Assembly: GCA_015057625.1 (NCBI GenBank)
Contig: SVDZ01000001.1
Span: 368,921-432,920 of the forward strand
Reading direction: 5' to 3'
From: Lachnospiraceae bacterium
GTDB taxonomy: Bacteria; Bacillota; Clostridia; Lachnospirales; Lachnospiraceae
DNA: 64,000 nt
The notes under the pieces are model-generated. The model was not told the origin of the DNA and searched no databases. It worked only from the letters and a program-made list of their open reading frames with translations. The translations under genes were made by a program, and so were the position numbers. Shown here one piece after another: positions 54,587 to 63,968 of this stretch. Numbering within the stretch: the first letter of the stretch is position 1; every line of letters begins with the position of its first letter.

Positions 54587-55516
54587 CTAATCTTCTTTCT
54601 TCTTTGTAAGCTTCATGTACAATCCGCTGAGGGCAATCAGCACGATACAGATAATAACTGAAAGGGCTGCTGCACATGGATAGTTGTAATCTCTGAAAGC
54701 GTATCTGTATACGAGAAGCATAATAGATAAGCTGGCATTATTTGGTCCGCCGTTTGTAAGTACCAGTGGTTCATACAATATCTGGAATACTGCAATTACC
54801 TGCAGGATAAGCATTGTCTTTCCAAGATCCAAGATACAAGGAAGTGTGATGTGGAAAATTCTCTGGAACACTCCGGCACCGTCAATTGCTGCCGCCTCGT
54901 AATATTCCGGATTGATTCCACTGATTCCCGCCATATAAATAAGTGATGTTGAACCTGCACTTTTCCAAGTCATCGCTATGATAATGAGCGGAACTACCCA
55001 TGCCGCATTATTAAGCCAAACCTGAGGTTCAATTCCAATTTTTGATAATAATATATTTAAAACACCAGTCTCGCCCGGTTTGAAGAAGTATACCCAGAGA
55101 AGTGAAACTGCCATTCCCGGAATCATATTCGGGAAGTAAACAGCTATTCTGAATAAACTCTTTCCTCTTACTGTCTCACTGATGAATATAGCCAAAATTA
55201 TAGGTACGACAAATCCGATGATCAATGACCATGCTATGTATTTAAATGTGTTTAAGAATGCAGCTTTAAAGCTGACATTGTGAAGAACTGTTGCATAATT
55301 TTTCAGTCCTACGAATTCCTGTAACTCAACTCCTCTGGCTGAGTATAATGAAAGTCTTACACTTTCAAGCAATGGTTCCCATACAAAAAATCCAAACAGT
55401 ACTAATGCAGGAAGCATAATAAGCCACGCAAACACATCACTCTTCTTTATAAAACTTTTCTTTCTTGTAATTATTTCTACTCTTTCGCTAATGATTTTAC
55501 CTTGATATTTGCTCAA
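54587..55516 (-). CDS. MalF-type sugar ABC permease
   Basis: A 309-residue CUT1 permease with six helices and the EAA loop YYEAAAIDGAGVFQRIFHIT followed by LP. N-terminal cytoplasmic tail is basic. The gene follows the binding-protein gene by 84 bp. Together with the MalG partner it forms the membrane channel for an oligosaccharide, probably the substrate of the GH65 enzymes encoded downstream. Confidence 0.93.
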   Translation of the reverse strand: MSKYQGKIISERVEIITRKKSFIKKSDVFAWLIMLPALVLFGFFVWEPLLESVRLSLYSARGVELQEFVGLKNYATVLHNVSFKAAFLNTFKYIAWSLIIGFVVPIILAIFISETVRGKSLFRIAVYFPNMIPGMAVSLLWVYFFKPGETGVLNILLSKIGIEPQVWLNNAAWVVPLIIIAMTWKSAGSTSLIYMAGISGINPEYYEAAAIDGAGVFQRIFHITLPCILDLGKTMLILQVIAVFQILYEPLVLTNGGPNNASLSIMLLVYRYAFRDYNYPCAAALSVIICIVLIALSGLYMKLTKKKED

Positions 55517-55600
55517 AATAATCCTCCCTGCCCTTCTCTTTTTTATTGGAAAGAGGCAGTGGCAGCCTGCCTCTCTCCGCTTTGTTGAATTCCGTTTCTC

Positions 55601-57010
55601 TTATTTTCCGGAAAGTGAATCTAATGTTGACTGATAGTTTTCATCTGCCTGTTTCATAAGTGCTTCAATATCGCAATTCTTGTCTGTTAATACAGCCTGA
55701 AGTACGTTTGTAAGCTGTGAATACATTTCCTGAGCATCACCTGGTTCTTCAGGTTTGATGTTCTTGCTGTTCTCGAAGTATGAATCATATAATTTAGCAT
55801 CAACGTTCTTGAATTCGTCGATAACTGCTGCTTCTGCATCAAGATATTCTTTGTTTGTCCAGCACTGAACTGATTTGATTACAGGAACGCCGTTCTTTAC
55901 TCTGTCCTGAGCACTTGCTTTCATACCTGCAAGAACTGTATCTGTTACAACCGGTGATTTACCCATTACTTCAAGGAAATCAAGTGCTGCATTAATTTCT
56001 TTTTCTGTTGCATCTTTAGAGAACATATATGGTGTACCACCTGTAAGTGAGTACTGATCTCCGTTTGGTCCTGCAGGGATAGCACACATAGCAAGTTTGT
56101 CAACTGCAAGTCCGTTTACCTGTGTTGGCTGGTTAACAGCATCGTTTGCTCCAATGTACATTGCTGCTCCGCCTGTTCCTAACTGCTGGAATCCTGTTCC
56201 CCAATCTTCTGCTGTTGGGTCAGCTGTAAGTACATCATATTTCCATTTAAGGTCATATACATATTTCATTGCTTCGATAGCTTCTTTTGACTCTAAGTTA
56301 GATGTATATGTTCCGTCGTCATTCTGTGTAACAAGCTGTGCACCAAAGTTCCAAGCGATGTTAGAGAAATGCCATCCGCCTGCGCCATCTTTAGCTAATA
56401 AGCATAAACCTGCAGCGCCTGTCTTATCTTTGATTGTCTTTGCTGTCTGTGCAAGTTCATCCATTGTCTTAGGGAAAATTGGAATACCGTCTGCATCTAC
56501 AAGTCCTGCCTGCTCAAATAATTCAACGTTACACATAAGTCCTAAAACATATCCGTCTCTTGGAACACCGTAGATGTTTCCGTTTTCATCTGACATAAGT
56601 GCCTTAACTTCTTCACTCATATCTGCATCCCAGCCTCTTGCTTTAAGTTCTTTAGTGATATCTGAGCAAAGTCCCTGTTTGATAAGTTTCTGTGGTTCTG
56701 TATACCATGTCTCAAAAATAGTTGGGCAGTTACCAGATGATGCAAGTGATACAAAAGTATCTGTTGCATATGTGTAGTGTGCCGGTTTAACTGTTACATC
56801 AGGATGTAAATCTTTCATTGTGTCTGTGTATCCCTCGAATGTGGCAACGTCATCAACCAAATCATCTGATGGCCAAATACCAAGTGATAACACTGTTTTT
56901 CCGTCATCTTTCTTGTTTGAACCGGTATTTGTTCCTGAACCGGCACATCCCGCTAACATAGTTGTTGCAACTGCTGTTGCTAATGCAACACTAACAAGTT
57001 TCTTTTTCAT
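55601..57010 (-). CDS. Sugar ABC substrate-binding lipoprotein
   Basis: A 469-residue CUT1 solute-binding protein. The longer frame begins with the ribosome site (ATG AGG AGG), so the ATG at 57010 is the start (MKKKLVSVALATAVATTMLA). Lipobox LAGCAGSG, so it is anchored to the membrane. Typical family segments include DFLEVMGKSPVV and the Trp-rich DWGTGFQQLGTGGAAMYIG. First gene of the importer/GH65 operon, behind a promoter with two LacI-type operators. Confidence 0.93.
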   Translation of the reverse strand: MKKKLVSVALATAVATTMLAGCAGSGTNTGSNKKDDGKTVLSLGIWPSDDLVDDVATFEGYTDTMKDLHPDVTVKPAHYTYATDTFVSLASSGNCPTIFETWYTEPQKLIKQGLCSDITKELKARGWDADMSEEVKALMSDENGNIYGVPRDGYVLGLMCNVELFEQAGLVDADGIPIFPKTMDELAQTAKTIKDKTGAAGLCLLAKDGAGGWHFSNIAWNFGAQLVTQNDDGTYTSNLESKEAIEAMKYVYDLKWKYDVLTADPTAEDWGTGFQQLGTGGAAMYIGANDAVNQPTQVNGLAVDKLAMCAIPAGPNGDQYSLTGGTPYMFSKDATEKEINAALDFLEVMGKSPVVTDTVLAGMKASAQDRVKNGVPVIKSVQCWTNKEYLDAEAAVIDEFKNVDAKLYDSYFENSKNIKPEEPGDAQEMYSQLTNVLQAVLTDKNCDIEALMKQADENYQSTLDSLSGK

Positions 57011-57082
57011 AATTAAAAACCTCCTCATTATGAATACTGTAGAATTAAATTTGAAAAACCCGCTTAATAAAACGTTTATAAA

Positions 57083-57098
57083 GGTTTATCGTTAAACT
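57083..57098. promoter_or_regulatory. LacI-type operator O2 of the sugar importer operon
   Basis: GGTTTATCGTTAAACT in the predicted 5' untranslated region, 107 bp centre-to-centre from the promoter operator at 57190-57205. The central TATCGTTA variant is the same as in O2 at 12564. Confidence 0.75.
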
Positions 57099-57189
57099 TT
57101 ATATATGTTAATATAAAAAGATTTATTCGTTTTTTAATCCTTTTTTCACATACATCTCCGACCGATAAAAACCATAGTGAGTTTTGCTA

Positions 57190-57235
57190 GGTTTAACGTT
57201 AAACTAATAATAACATTATCCAATTTGTTTGTCAA
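57190..57235 (-). promoter_or_regulatory. Promoter with operator O1 of the sugar importer operon
   Basis: TTGACA (57230-57235), 17-bp spacer, TATTAT (57207-57212), then TAGTTTAACGTTAAACC with the palindrome at 57190-57205. It is nearly the same layout as at 12683-12729. The rest of 57236-57403 is AT-rich with no gene; it holds the short palindrome ATTGTGCAATTTGCACAAT. Confidence 0.85.
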
Positions 57236-57403
57236 TAATCCCCTAAGGCGCATAATACACAAGATTTTTAAGGGGGTTTTCAATAAAAACGATTACAAAA
57301 TTGTGCAATTTGCACAATCGGGATTTATTTAATTCTCCGCAAATCACTACAGAGCTTTATTACATGGGGAAGTTCAAAGAACTTTCCTATGAAATAAAAA
57401 AAA

Positions 57404-57450
57404 CACCTGCATTGGCAATAGCCAATGCAGGTGCGTTATTTAGAGGCTTT
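57404..57450 (-). terminator. Repeated hairpin unit, copy 2; terminator after tRNA-Cys
   Basis: CACCTGCATTGG and CCAATGCAGGTG form a perfect stem, followed by eight T on the minus strand, and preceded by AGCCTCTAAATAACG. It is a relative of the unit at 38806-38853; outer stem bases differ but pairing is kept. Confidence 0.85.
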
Positions 57451-57463
57451 TAAGCCCTTATGA

Positions 57464-57534
57464 AGGCGACACCCGGATTTGAACCGGGGATAGCGGTGTT
57501 GCAGACCGATGCCTTACCACTTGGCTATATCGCC
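57464..57534 (-). tRNA. tRNA-Cys (GCA), canonical
   Basis: Acceptor GGCGATA pairs with TGTCGCC, discriminator T. D arm GCC-AAGTGGTAA-GGC, anticodon loop CTGCAAC (GCA), T arm CCCGG-TTCAAAT-CCGGG. CCA is not encoded. It has the U73 and GGC start expected for CysRS and contrasts with the variant at 25981-26050. A terminator follows 14 bp later. Confidence 0.95.
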
Positions 57535-57585
57535 ATCGAACTCGTTTAGTATAACAAGTAATTCAAATAAAATCAAGTGTTTTTT

Positions 57586-58296
57586 TTAGAATAATGAAGA
57601 TATAGCTAATTCTAATAAATTATAGTTGTAAATCAGGCTTAACAGAACATTGTCATCAATGATGGCAAGAAGCTTCTGTCCCTGCTCTGTTGCACCAAAT
57701 GCTGTAATAATAATACATATAATCCAGATAAATAGAAGGGCTGTAGCAAATCCGAATATTGCCCCTCCACCTTTGTTGAAGAAATCGATTACCGGCAACT
57801 TTGCCACCAGATCCAAAAGATTTATTACAATGCCTACTGCAATAGATACAAAAATCAGCAATACAATAAATACAATGGAATCCACGATTTTATCTGTGAT
57901 AGATACAACAATATAGTCAACAAAGTTATCAACCTTAAGTTCTTTATAGCCAATTTCTGTATTATTCTTCACAAGAGAATCTTTTATATTCTGAGGGAGC
58001 GAGAGTTCTTCAATAACATTCTTTTGCTCTTTTACTCCAAGTCCTTTAAAATCATCATTGTCCTTAGCTGCGCCAACTGTCTTTTCGAAATACACAACTA
58101 TACTCTTTCTAATCGATGTATAGACTGGTGTCTCTTTAACCATATCTCTGGCTATCGGTGTAAGAATTGTCACTATGGTTAAAACAATAACCACCGACAA
58201 TAGTGAAAATACGGACTTAACCAATCCTCTGACATAACCGATTATAGTCATTAATATAATAAACGCAACCACTCCGGCAAAAATGTAATTACCCAT
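57586..58296 (-). CDS. CvpA-family membrane protein
   Basis: A 236-residue protein with four membrane helices: two at the N terminus (MTIIGYVRGLVKSVFSLLSV) and two after residue 130, separated by a charged outside loop. The first ~50 residues match CvpA/colicin V production proteins, whose role in Firmicutes is unclear (linked to envelope or biofilm). The DUF5711 gene ends 10 bp upstream, so the two form a unit. Confidence 0.8.
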   Translation of the reverse strand: MGNYIFAGVVAFIILMTIIGYVRGLVKSVFSLLSVVIVLTIVTILTPIARDMVKETPVYTSIRKSIVVYFEKTVGAAKDNDDFKGLGVKEQKNVIEELSLPQNIKDSLVKNNTEIGYKELKVDNFVDYIVVSITDKIVDSIVFIVLLIFVSIAVGIVINLLDLVAKLPVIDFFNKGGGAIFGFATALLFIWIICIIITAFGATEQGQKLLAIIDDNVLLSLIYNYNLLELAISSLF

Positions 58297-58306
58297 GTTT
58301 CCTCCT

Positions 58307-59458
58307 CTACTTTATCCTGATTCTTTCCACCTTATTATTTTTAATAATAAGGTACTCTCTGAATTTTTCTGTAGGTATCACTGCATTAATTGTCTCATCA
58401 AATGTGTATGAGAATTTTTCTTTTCCTTTAAAAGGAATAATCTTACAATTCAAATCGTCATACATCAATATATTTTTCCCTGAGAATTTAATGTCATTGA
58501 AATCCATATCAACGGATTTCTCCATAACTTTATTTCCCTTAAGGTCATATACCACAACCTTATATTTCTTAGAACCACTGTCATTTTCAAACACCAGGCC
58601 AATATACTCTGAATTATAGAACAGCTTTTTAATTTCTTTTTTAATCTTAATTTCTTCCTGCACTACAGGCTTTTCTCTCATCTTATATATAGAAAGAATA
58701 TTGTCTCCCACAGCTATTGCAACATTATTTTGAAGGAAATTTACAGTTGGAATAACTGAAGTCTTATAGTTCATTCCACCTACAACTCTGTCTACTTCAT
58801 TCTGTCCCACGCCTCCGAAGTTAAAGAACATTACTTTCGACTCAACGGAACCGCTTGAAATGCAGACATAAGAAACTATCATCTTAGTGCCATCCTCCGA
58901 CAATGAAAAGGACAGTGGATATCCGTTTCCGCTAAGCAATGTCTTGTGGGAAATAAGAAGATCTCCGTCTTTGTCATAAGCCTCAATATAGTTTGCCTTG
59001 TCCTCTTCCAGCAATGCAGCTACAACTCCCTGGTTAGCAATTTCTATACTGACAATAGGATATGCCGTATTAACCTTTCCCCTTTCCGACTGCTCGTCAA
59101 AAATGTAGATAGTGTTTCCTCCCTTGTCAGCAACTGCCACATAGTTTCCACACACATCCACTATCGGGTTTGACATCTCATACGCCTGAGCCCAAACTGT
59201 CTCTTTACCGTTTACATAGGATATTCCATCTAAACCATATTTGATAAAGAAATTACTAAATGCAACATACTGATTCCCGTTACCGTCATCAGTATCAAGT
59301 GTCTTTAGGACTTTATACTTGTCATATGACACATTCTTTTTATATATCGCAACTGAGAGCGATGCCACTAATACTATGGCACATACTACAATAATTTGTA
59401 TTCTCTTTTTTCTTCTGTGTTTTTCAAGACTGCGCTCGATACTACTTGTGTCTGCCAT
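58307..59458 (-). CDS. DUF5711 membrane-anchored beta-propeller-like protein
   Basis: A 383-residue protein with a short basic cytoplasmic tail (EKHRRKKRIQ), one membrane helix (about 20-42) and an extracellular region of repeated strands (DVCGNYVAVADKGGNTIYIF; MIVSYVCISSGS) like a WD40-type propeller. This is the DUF5711 layout, common in Lachnospiraceae next to CvpA. Function unknown; a surface structural or sensory role is a guess. Confidence 0.78.
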   Translation of the reverse strand: MADTSSIERSLEKHRRKKRIQIIVVCAIVLVASLSVAIYKKNVSYDKYKVLKTLDTDDGNGNQYVAFSNFFIKYGLDGISYVNGKETVWAQAYEMSNPIVDVCGNYVAVADKGGNTIYIFDEQSERGKVNTAYPIVSIEIANQGVVAALLEEDKANYIEAYDKDGDLLISHKTLLSGNGYPLSFSLSEDGTKMIVSYVCISSGSVESKVMFFNFGGVGQNEVDRVVGGMNYKTSVIPTVNFLQNNVAIAVGDNILSIYKMREKPVVQEEIKIKKEIKKLFYNSEYIGLVFENDSGSKKYKVVVYDLKGNKVMEKSVDMDFNDIKFSGKNILMYDDLNCKIIPFKGKEKFSYTFDETINAVIPTEKFREYLIIKNNKVERIRIK

Positions 59459-59553
59459 CTTTCTACCTTATCCTTTATAAAAGCATTTCATCTATTATAA
59501 TCTATTATTATTTATTTGTACAACCTCTTATACTATACCACTTTTTAGAGATT

Positions 59554-60810
59554 TTATGGCAACAATATTTTTTGTCCTTCCTTGATGACGTAATCATCGT
59601 CTATTCCATTCATCGCTTTGATTTGTTCCACCATTTTTCCCGTACCATAATAACTCACACTTATGTCATAGAGAGTCTGTCCTTTTTTAACTGTATGATA
59701 CATGCCGGAGTAAATACTTCCACCTGTCTGACTACTCTTATTCGTGATACTTTCTCCACCGTCATTCGCTGTGCTTTGATTTTGGTCAATGCTACTGTCT
59801 TCATCTTCTATCCGGCTCTGAGGATTTGTTTCTTCTTCCTGAAACTGATTACTTTGCATCTGAGAATTATCCTTCTGAGAATTATCCTTCTGACTCTCTT
59901 CCTGTTTTTCCGGAAGTATAGAGGACAATATCTCATTTACCTCTTTAACATTATCAGAATTATTGAGAGTATCTATTGAATATTTCAAGTTTTTAAGTTC
60001 TCCGTAGTTGTTTAACATTACTATAGTGGACAGGAGCAATGCAATTATCAGGATACTGCTCAGTCCAAATGACAACTTACTTCTAATTCCCTTTTTCTCA
60101 CCCTCATCCACATACTGTCGCACTATTTCTCTAAATGCACTTTTGCCGGATTCCTCTTCTTTCACATTTTTATAATTATTTTCCTGCACATCTCCCTTAT
60201 TAGAAATGCTCTCCTTGGCGCTGATATTAACGCCTCGCTCCCCTGCCGTCTGTTTCAGATACTTCTTTACCCTGTCATTCTTTTCATAATATATATAAAA
60301 TCCGCTCTGTTTTTTCAACTCGCCATTCTCATAAATATAGGCCTGCTCTTCTTTTTCGTTTCTGTCACAAAGAAAGCACACCTTATCGTTACCTGCAAAA
60401 TGGTCAATATGAAGTTTGTTAATGGATTTCATCTCCTTACCCGAAATATACGAAGATGAAACATACCATCCTACAATCTGGAGCCCCTCATAAAAATGAT
60501 TGATATCTTTGTAAATATCCGCCCAGATTTCATCATTAAAAATAATACTGTTCTCAATTATCTCTCTCGATTCAACCAGCCCATTTATAAATATGCAGGT
60601 TTCCTCTCTGTTTCGTTTTATCTCGCCCAGCAATACTCCGTAATTTATCATTGAGTCATTATCATTTTTCTTTTTAATGGTACTAATGACATAATCTTCT
60701 ATGTATATTTTTCTGTTTTTGGATGCATCCCCTATCTGCCTAATATTTTTTGGCACCCTAATTTCATCTGAATTATTAGTTTCCTTCTCATTATAAATCA
60801 TCTCTTTCAT
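59554..60810 (-). CDS. MPN-like/transmembrane/LysM protein
   Basis: A 418-residue protein from the ATG at 60810 (AGGAGGACTT before it; the frame from 60870 has no such site). Residues about 15-160 look like a JAB/MPN domain (YIEDYVISTIKK, YGVLLGEI, LQIVGWYVSSSYISG), but the metal His-x-His is replaced by Tyr-Val-Ser, so it is probably inactive. A membrane helix (about 245-265) and a Gln/Ser/Asp-rich linker follow. The C terminus is a LysM domain (TVKKGQTLYDISVSYYGTGK, about 370-418) for peptidoglycan. It may link a cytoplasmic partner to the wall. Confidence 0.72.
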   Translation of the reverse strand: MKEMIYNEKETNNSDEIRVPKNIRQIGDASKNRKIYIEDYVISTIKKKNDNDSMINYGVLLGEIKRNREETCIFINGLVESREIIENSIIFNDEIWADIYKDINHFYEGLQIVGWYVSSSYISGKEMKSINKLHIDHFAGNDKVCFLCDRNEKEEQAYIYENGELKKQSGFYIYYEKNDRVKKYLKQTAGERGVNISAKESISNKGDVQENNYKNVKEEESGKSAFREIVRQYVDEGEKKGIRSKLSFGLSSILIIALLLSTIVMLNNYGELKNLKYSIDTLNNSDNVKEVNEILSSILPEKQEESQKDNSQKDNSQMQSNQFQEEETNPQSRIEDEDSSIDQNQSTANDGGESITNKSSQTGGSIYSGMYHTVKKGQTLYDISVSYYGTGKMVEQIKAMNGIDDDYVIKEGQKILLP

Positions 60811-61001
60811 AAGTCCTCCTTGTCTTGATTTCCTAAATGATAACACAACCATTCGGGTGTAATTTGTCAAAACAAAGAATGAGAAAACTAAAATTTAGTG
60901 ACAAAATCGGATGCCAAATAATAGTAAAATATATTTTTTTATAAAATAGTGCTTTTAACGACACACATAACTTTCATAAGCGCACTCTGTTCACTGAAGG
61001 G

Positions 61002-61727
61002 TTACTCAACCACCTGTGAAAGCACCTTACCAATACTGTCTCTAATAACAAGATCAGCCTTGCTATCCTGAGGAGTCTCTTCTTTATTGATAAGTACAAG
61101 TTTACTACCCTTGAAGTAGTCAATAAGACCTGCCGCAGGATACACAGCAAGAGAGGTTCCTCCTATAATAAGAACGTCTGCTGCCATAATTGATTTGATG
61201 GCGTTTGCAAGAAGCTTATGATCAAGGCCTTCTTCATACAATACAACATCAGGCTTAATCTTTCCTCCGCACTCACATCTTGGAACGCCTTCAGAATTCA
61301 AGATAATATCAATTCCATCATATGCCTTTCCGCAGTCCTGGCAATAGTTTCTGTATATACTTCCATGAAGCTCAAAAACATTCTTACTTCCGGCCATCTG
61401 ATGTAATCCGTCAATATTCTGAGTAACAACAGCTTTAAGCTTGCCCATCTCTTCTAATTTTGCAAGAGCAAGATGTGCTTTGTTAGGCTTTGCATCAGGG
61501 AAGATCATCTTATCTCTATAGAACTCATAGAACTCTTCCGTATGCTCTCTATAGAACGTACGACTCAAGATAGCCTCCGGTGAATATTTGTATTTCATAT
61601 TATATAATCCGTCTACACTTCTAAAATCAGGTATATTACTTTCAGTTGAAACACCGGCCCCCCCAAAGAAAACAATATTATCACTGTCATCAATGATTTT
61701 TTTCAACTCTAAAATCTTTTCATCCAT
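61002..61727 (-). CDS. cobB: Sirtuin NAD-dependent protein deacylase
   Basis: A 241-residue SIR2 protein. NAD motif GGAGVSTESNIPDFRS (near 21-36), QNIDGLH, catalytic His in FELHGSIYR (near 120) and a zinc site CQDCGKAYD with CECGG. It removes acyl groups from lysines using NAD+. Class: short bacterial sirtuin, possibly class U or III; the substrate-recognition residues (HTEEFYEFYRDKM) do not show the Tyr/Arg pair of desuccinylases clearly. It stands alone between the LysM and FHA genes. Confidence 0.93.
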   Translation of the reverse strand: MDEKILELKKIIDDSDNIVFFGGAGVSTESNIPDFRSVDGLYNMKYKYSPEAILSRTFYREHTEEFYEFYRDKMIFPDAKPNKAHLALAKLEEMGKLKAVVTQNIDGLHQMAGSKNVFELHGSIYRNYCQDCGKAYDGIDIILNSEGVPRCECGGKIKPDVVLYEEGLDHKLLANAIKSIMAADVLIIGGTSLAVYPAAGLIDYFKGSKLVLINKEETPQDSKADLVIRDSIGKVLSQVVE

Positions 61728-61863
61728 TAATCCGCTCTCCTTATATAATATACTTTGTCAAAATGTATAATAGCCTAACTTAATTATAAAAGTTGTACGG
61801 TAATGTTTCAATATCTTTTTTCATAAATATCCTTGTATTTACAACAATTTTTCGGGCTTTTTG

Positions 61864-63141
61864 CTAACACACCACATATTCCCTATCGGCAATTGAAATT
61901 ACATCTCCGATTTTGATGTTTGTAAGAACGTGAGGCTTCAAAATTTCCCCGTTAAGACTGGTTTTGTTTGTAGAATTTAGATCTTCTATTGCAAATCCCT
62001 CCTCGGTTTGTTCTATCCGCATATGCACACGACTTATTGTTTTTTCATCTATAATATAATCCGCACTCTTTTTGCTCTTTCCAATAATGCATGGATATGT
62101 ATTCGGTATGATAGTCTCCATATTATCCATATCTGTACTTTTGAGTACCACTCCCACCTGAAGAACATTGCTCCTTAAAAGCACTGTCTCCTCTACAACT
62201 TCTTCCTCCTCATTTTTAATATTGTCACTTTCGTAATTATTATTATCAGACTCAAGCTCCATTACCTCTTTACCCTGCAAGCGTCCATAACAATCATTCT
62301 CTTCAGAAATCACACAGGCCATCTCATCCACAGTAAAATACTTTTCATTTCGCTTAAATAATTTTCCGAACAAGGATCTTAAGGTACTTTTATTACTTTG
62401 CCTATCCTTTCCCTTTTCCTTATTATCTTTATCGCCATTTCCCTTGCTCCAAAATACGCTACCCTTTCCGATATTATTCTCCATATCTTCTTCGACAGTA
62501 TTATAATAATCGCCTTCATCATACACGGTATTTAAATTTTCATAGGCATCATCATCATAGTTTCTATGCTCCGGTAATACTTCTGACTCGTTTCGTTCCT
62601 TTTCCTTTTTATAAATATAATTTACAATGTCATCTGTATCAATTTCTTCTTCAGAACACACAAACTGCTGTAAGCCATAAGCCATTATCACTGTCTCTCT
62701 GTCTTCATGGTCCGCATTCTCTATGAAAAAATTGGCTAGTTTTCTGTATTTTTGTGTAATACTTTCTCTGTCAGTATATCCGTAGCAAAATTGAATCTTA
62801 TCACCTGCTTTATCAGTAAAAATGTATTTCGGATCAATCATCACTCTGTTCATATCAATCATAAACCGCGATAATTCTTCTTCCATTTTTCCGATTTGGA
62901 CAAAAATATTAGCTATTGTATTCTGAGTAAGTTTTTGATTCTGCACCTTATCTTCAAGTGATATCTTCCCCGAAATATCGTAATAAATATATTCCTTATT
63001 ATCAATCTCTCTTATTGAGCAATCACATATTTCCGGAATCCTATTACTCTCTATCATTTTTAATTCATAATTATTTTCTCCACTTTCCAATGTAACCACA
63101 ATATATTTTCTATTTACATCTTCTTTGTAGCTGACTTTCAT
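61864..63141 (-). CDS. FHA-domain protein with N-terminal DUF6382-like region
   Basis: A 425-residue protein starting at the ATG at 63141. N-terminal ~170 residues (KVSYKEDVNRKYIVVTLESG; FVQIGKMEEELSRFM) resemble the DUF6382 domain found with FHA in Clostridia. A long acidic linker follows. The C-terminal FHA domain (about 335-425) has YPCIIGKS, ISRVHMRI and DLNSTNKTSLNG, which bind phosphothreonine peptides. It lies right after TadE-like and prepilin-peptidase genes, so it probably helps control or assemble the pilus, as FHA proteins do in other Tad loci. Confidence 0.85.
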   Translation of the reverse strand: MKVSYKEDVNRKYIVVTLESGENNYELKMIESNRIPEICDCSIREIDNKEYIYYDISGKISLEDKVQNQKLTQNTIANIFVQIGKMEEELSRFMIDMNRVMIDPKYIFTDKAGDKIQFCYGYTDRESITQKYRKLANFFIENADHEDRETVIMAYGLQQFVCSEEEIDTDDIVNYIYKKEKERNESEVLPEHRNYDDDAYENLNTVYDEGDYYNTVEEDMENNIGKGSVFWSKGNGDKDNKEKGKDRQSNKSTLRSLFGKLFKRNEKYFTVDEMACVISEENDCYGRLQGKEVMELESDNNNYESDNIKNEEEEVVEETVLLRSNVLQVGVVLKSTDMDNMETIIPNTYPCIIGKSKKSADYIIDEKTISRVHMRIEQTEEGFAIEDLNSTNKTSLNGEILKPHVLTNIKIGDVISIADREYVVC

Positions 63142-63146
63142 TTTCC

Positions 63147-63545
63147 TCACTCCTTCGAAACCATATCTTCCAACGTTTTAAACGCATACAAGTAATTAAT
63201 ATTTAAACTGCTTTCCGACCTAACACACTCTCTCACTGAATTTATTCCTAACAGATTATCCACTATCGCAAACGATATATTTTTCTCCCCCTTAATCTCC
63301 ACAGTATTTTTGTCGGATTTCCATTTTAATTTCTTATAAATAAAAACCACTGGATTATTCGCCTTTGTTTGCGACAGTTCTTCTCCCTCGTAAGCCATAC
63401 TAATTGCCGCACTGTAAGCTCCCGCTTCTATCTTTGTAATATCATGAACATAAAATGTCATATATACTACCAAAATAACAGTAATAAAAACTATCGGTGA
63501 GACAAGCGCCATCTCAACTGTCTGGCTCCCTTTCAGCGTTCCCAT
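63147..63545 (-). CDS. TadE-like pseudopilin
   Basis: A 132-residue protein with the prepilin-like start KGSQTVEMALVSPIVFITVI (near 6-25), in which Glu at +5-like position and the hydrophobic helix match TadE/TadG minor pilins. The rest is a small soluble domain outside. It follows the prepilin peptidase gene without a gap and is followed by the FHA gene. Confidence 0.8.
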   Translation of the reverse strand: MGTLKGSQTVEMALVSPIVFITVILVVYMTFYVHDITKIEAGAYSAAISMAYEGEELSQTKANNPVVFIYKKLKWKSDKNTVEIKGEKNISFAIVDNLLGINSVRECVRSESSLNINYLYAFKTLEDMVSKE

Positions 63546-63968
63546 TTAAATACCTCCGCACATTCCGATAAGTGCTAACGCAACCATTAAAAAAGGGGCA
63601 AACGGAATCTCATAATTTTTGTTTACCCTCTTAATCACTATCATCAAAAGTGATGCTACTGCGCACACAATCAGCGATACCATAAGAACATTTATTATAT
63701 TTTTAAAGCCTAATAAAATTCCTAAATTAACTATCATAACCCCATCTCCTTTTCCTATTTTTTCTCTTGTTATAATTGCCAATATCAGGACTATAATGCC
63801 CGGAATCATGGAAAATATTATTTGTCTTCCTTCCCTTTCTACATACATGGAATACACAATTCCTAACACAAAAAACATTACCAGCCACTCTATACCAATA
63901 TTCTTTTCTTTCATATCCATAGCTGTACAAACAACAATAAATATAAAAGCCATTATCCACCCTGTCAT
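63546..63968 (-). CDS. Prepilin peptidase (TadV/CpaA-like)
   Basis: A 140-residue type IV prepilin peptidase (A24) with the two catalytic Asp in CTAMDMKEKNIG (near 19) and GKGDGVMI (near 75). About five helices, the short form without an N-methylation domain, as in Tad/Flp systems. It would cut the leader of Flp-type pilins, including the TadE-like protein encoded next. Further tad genes probably lie beyond the right edge (upstream). Confidence 0.88.
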   Translation of the reverse strand: MTGWIMAFIFIVVCTAMDMKEKNIGIEWLVMFFVLGIVYSMYVEREGRQIIFSMIPGIIVLILAIITREKIGKGDGVMIVNLGILLGFKNIINVLMVSLIVCAVASLLMIVIKRVNKNYEIPFAPFLMVALALIGMCGGI

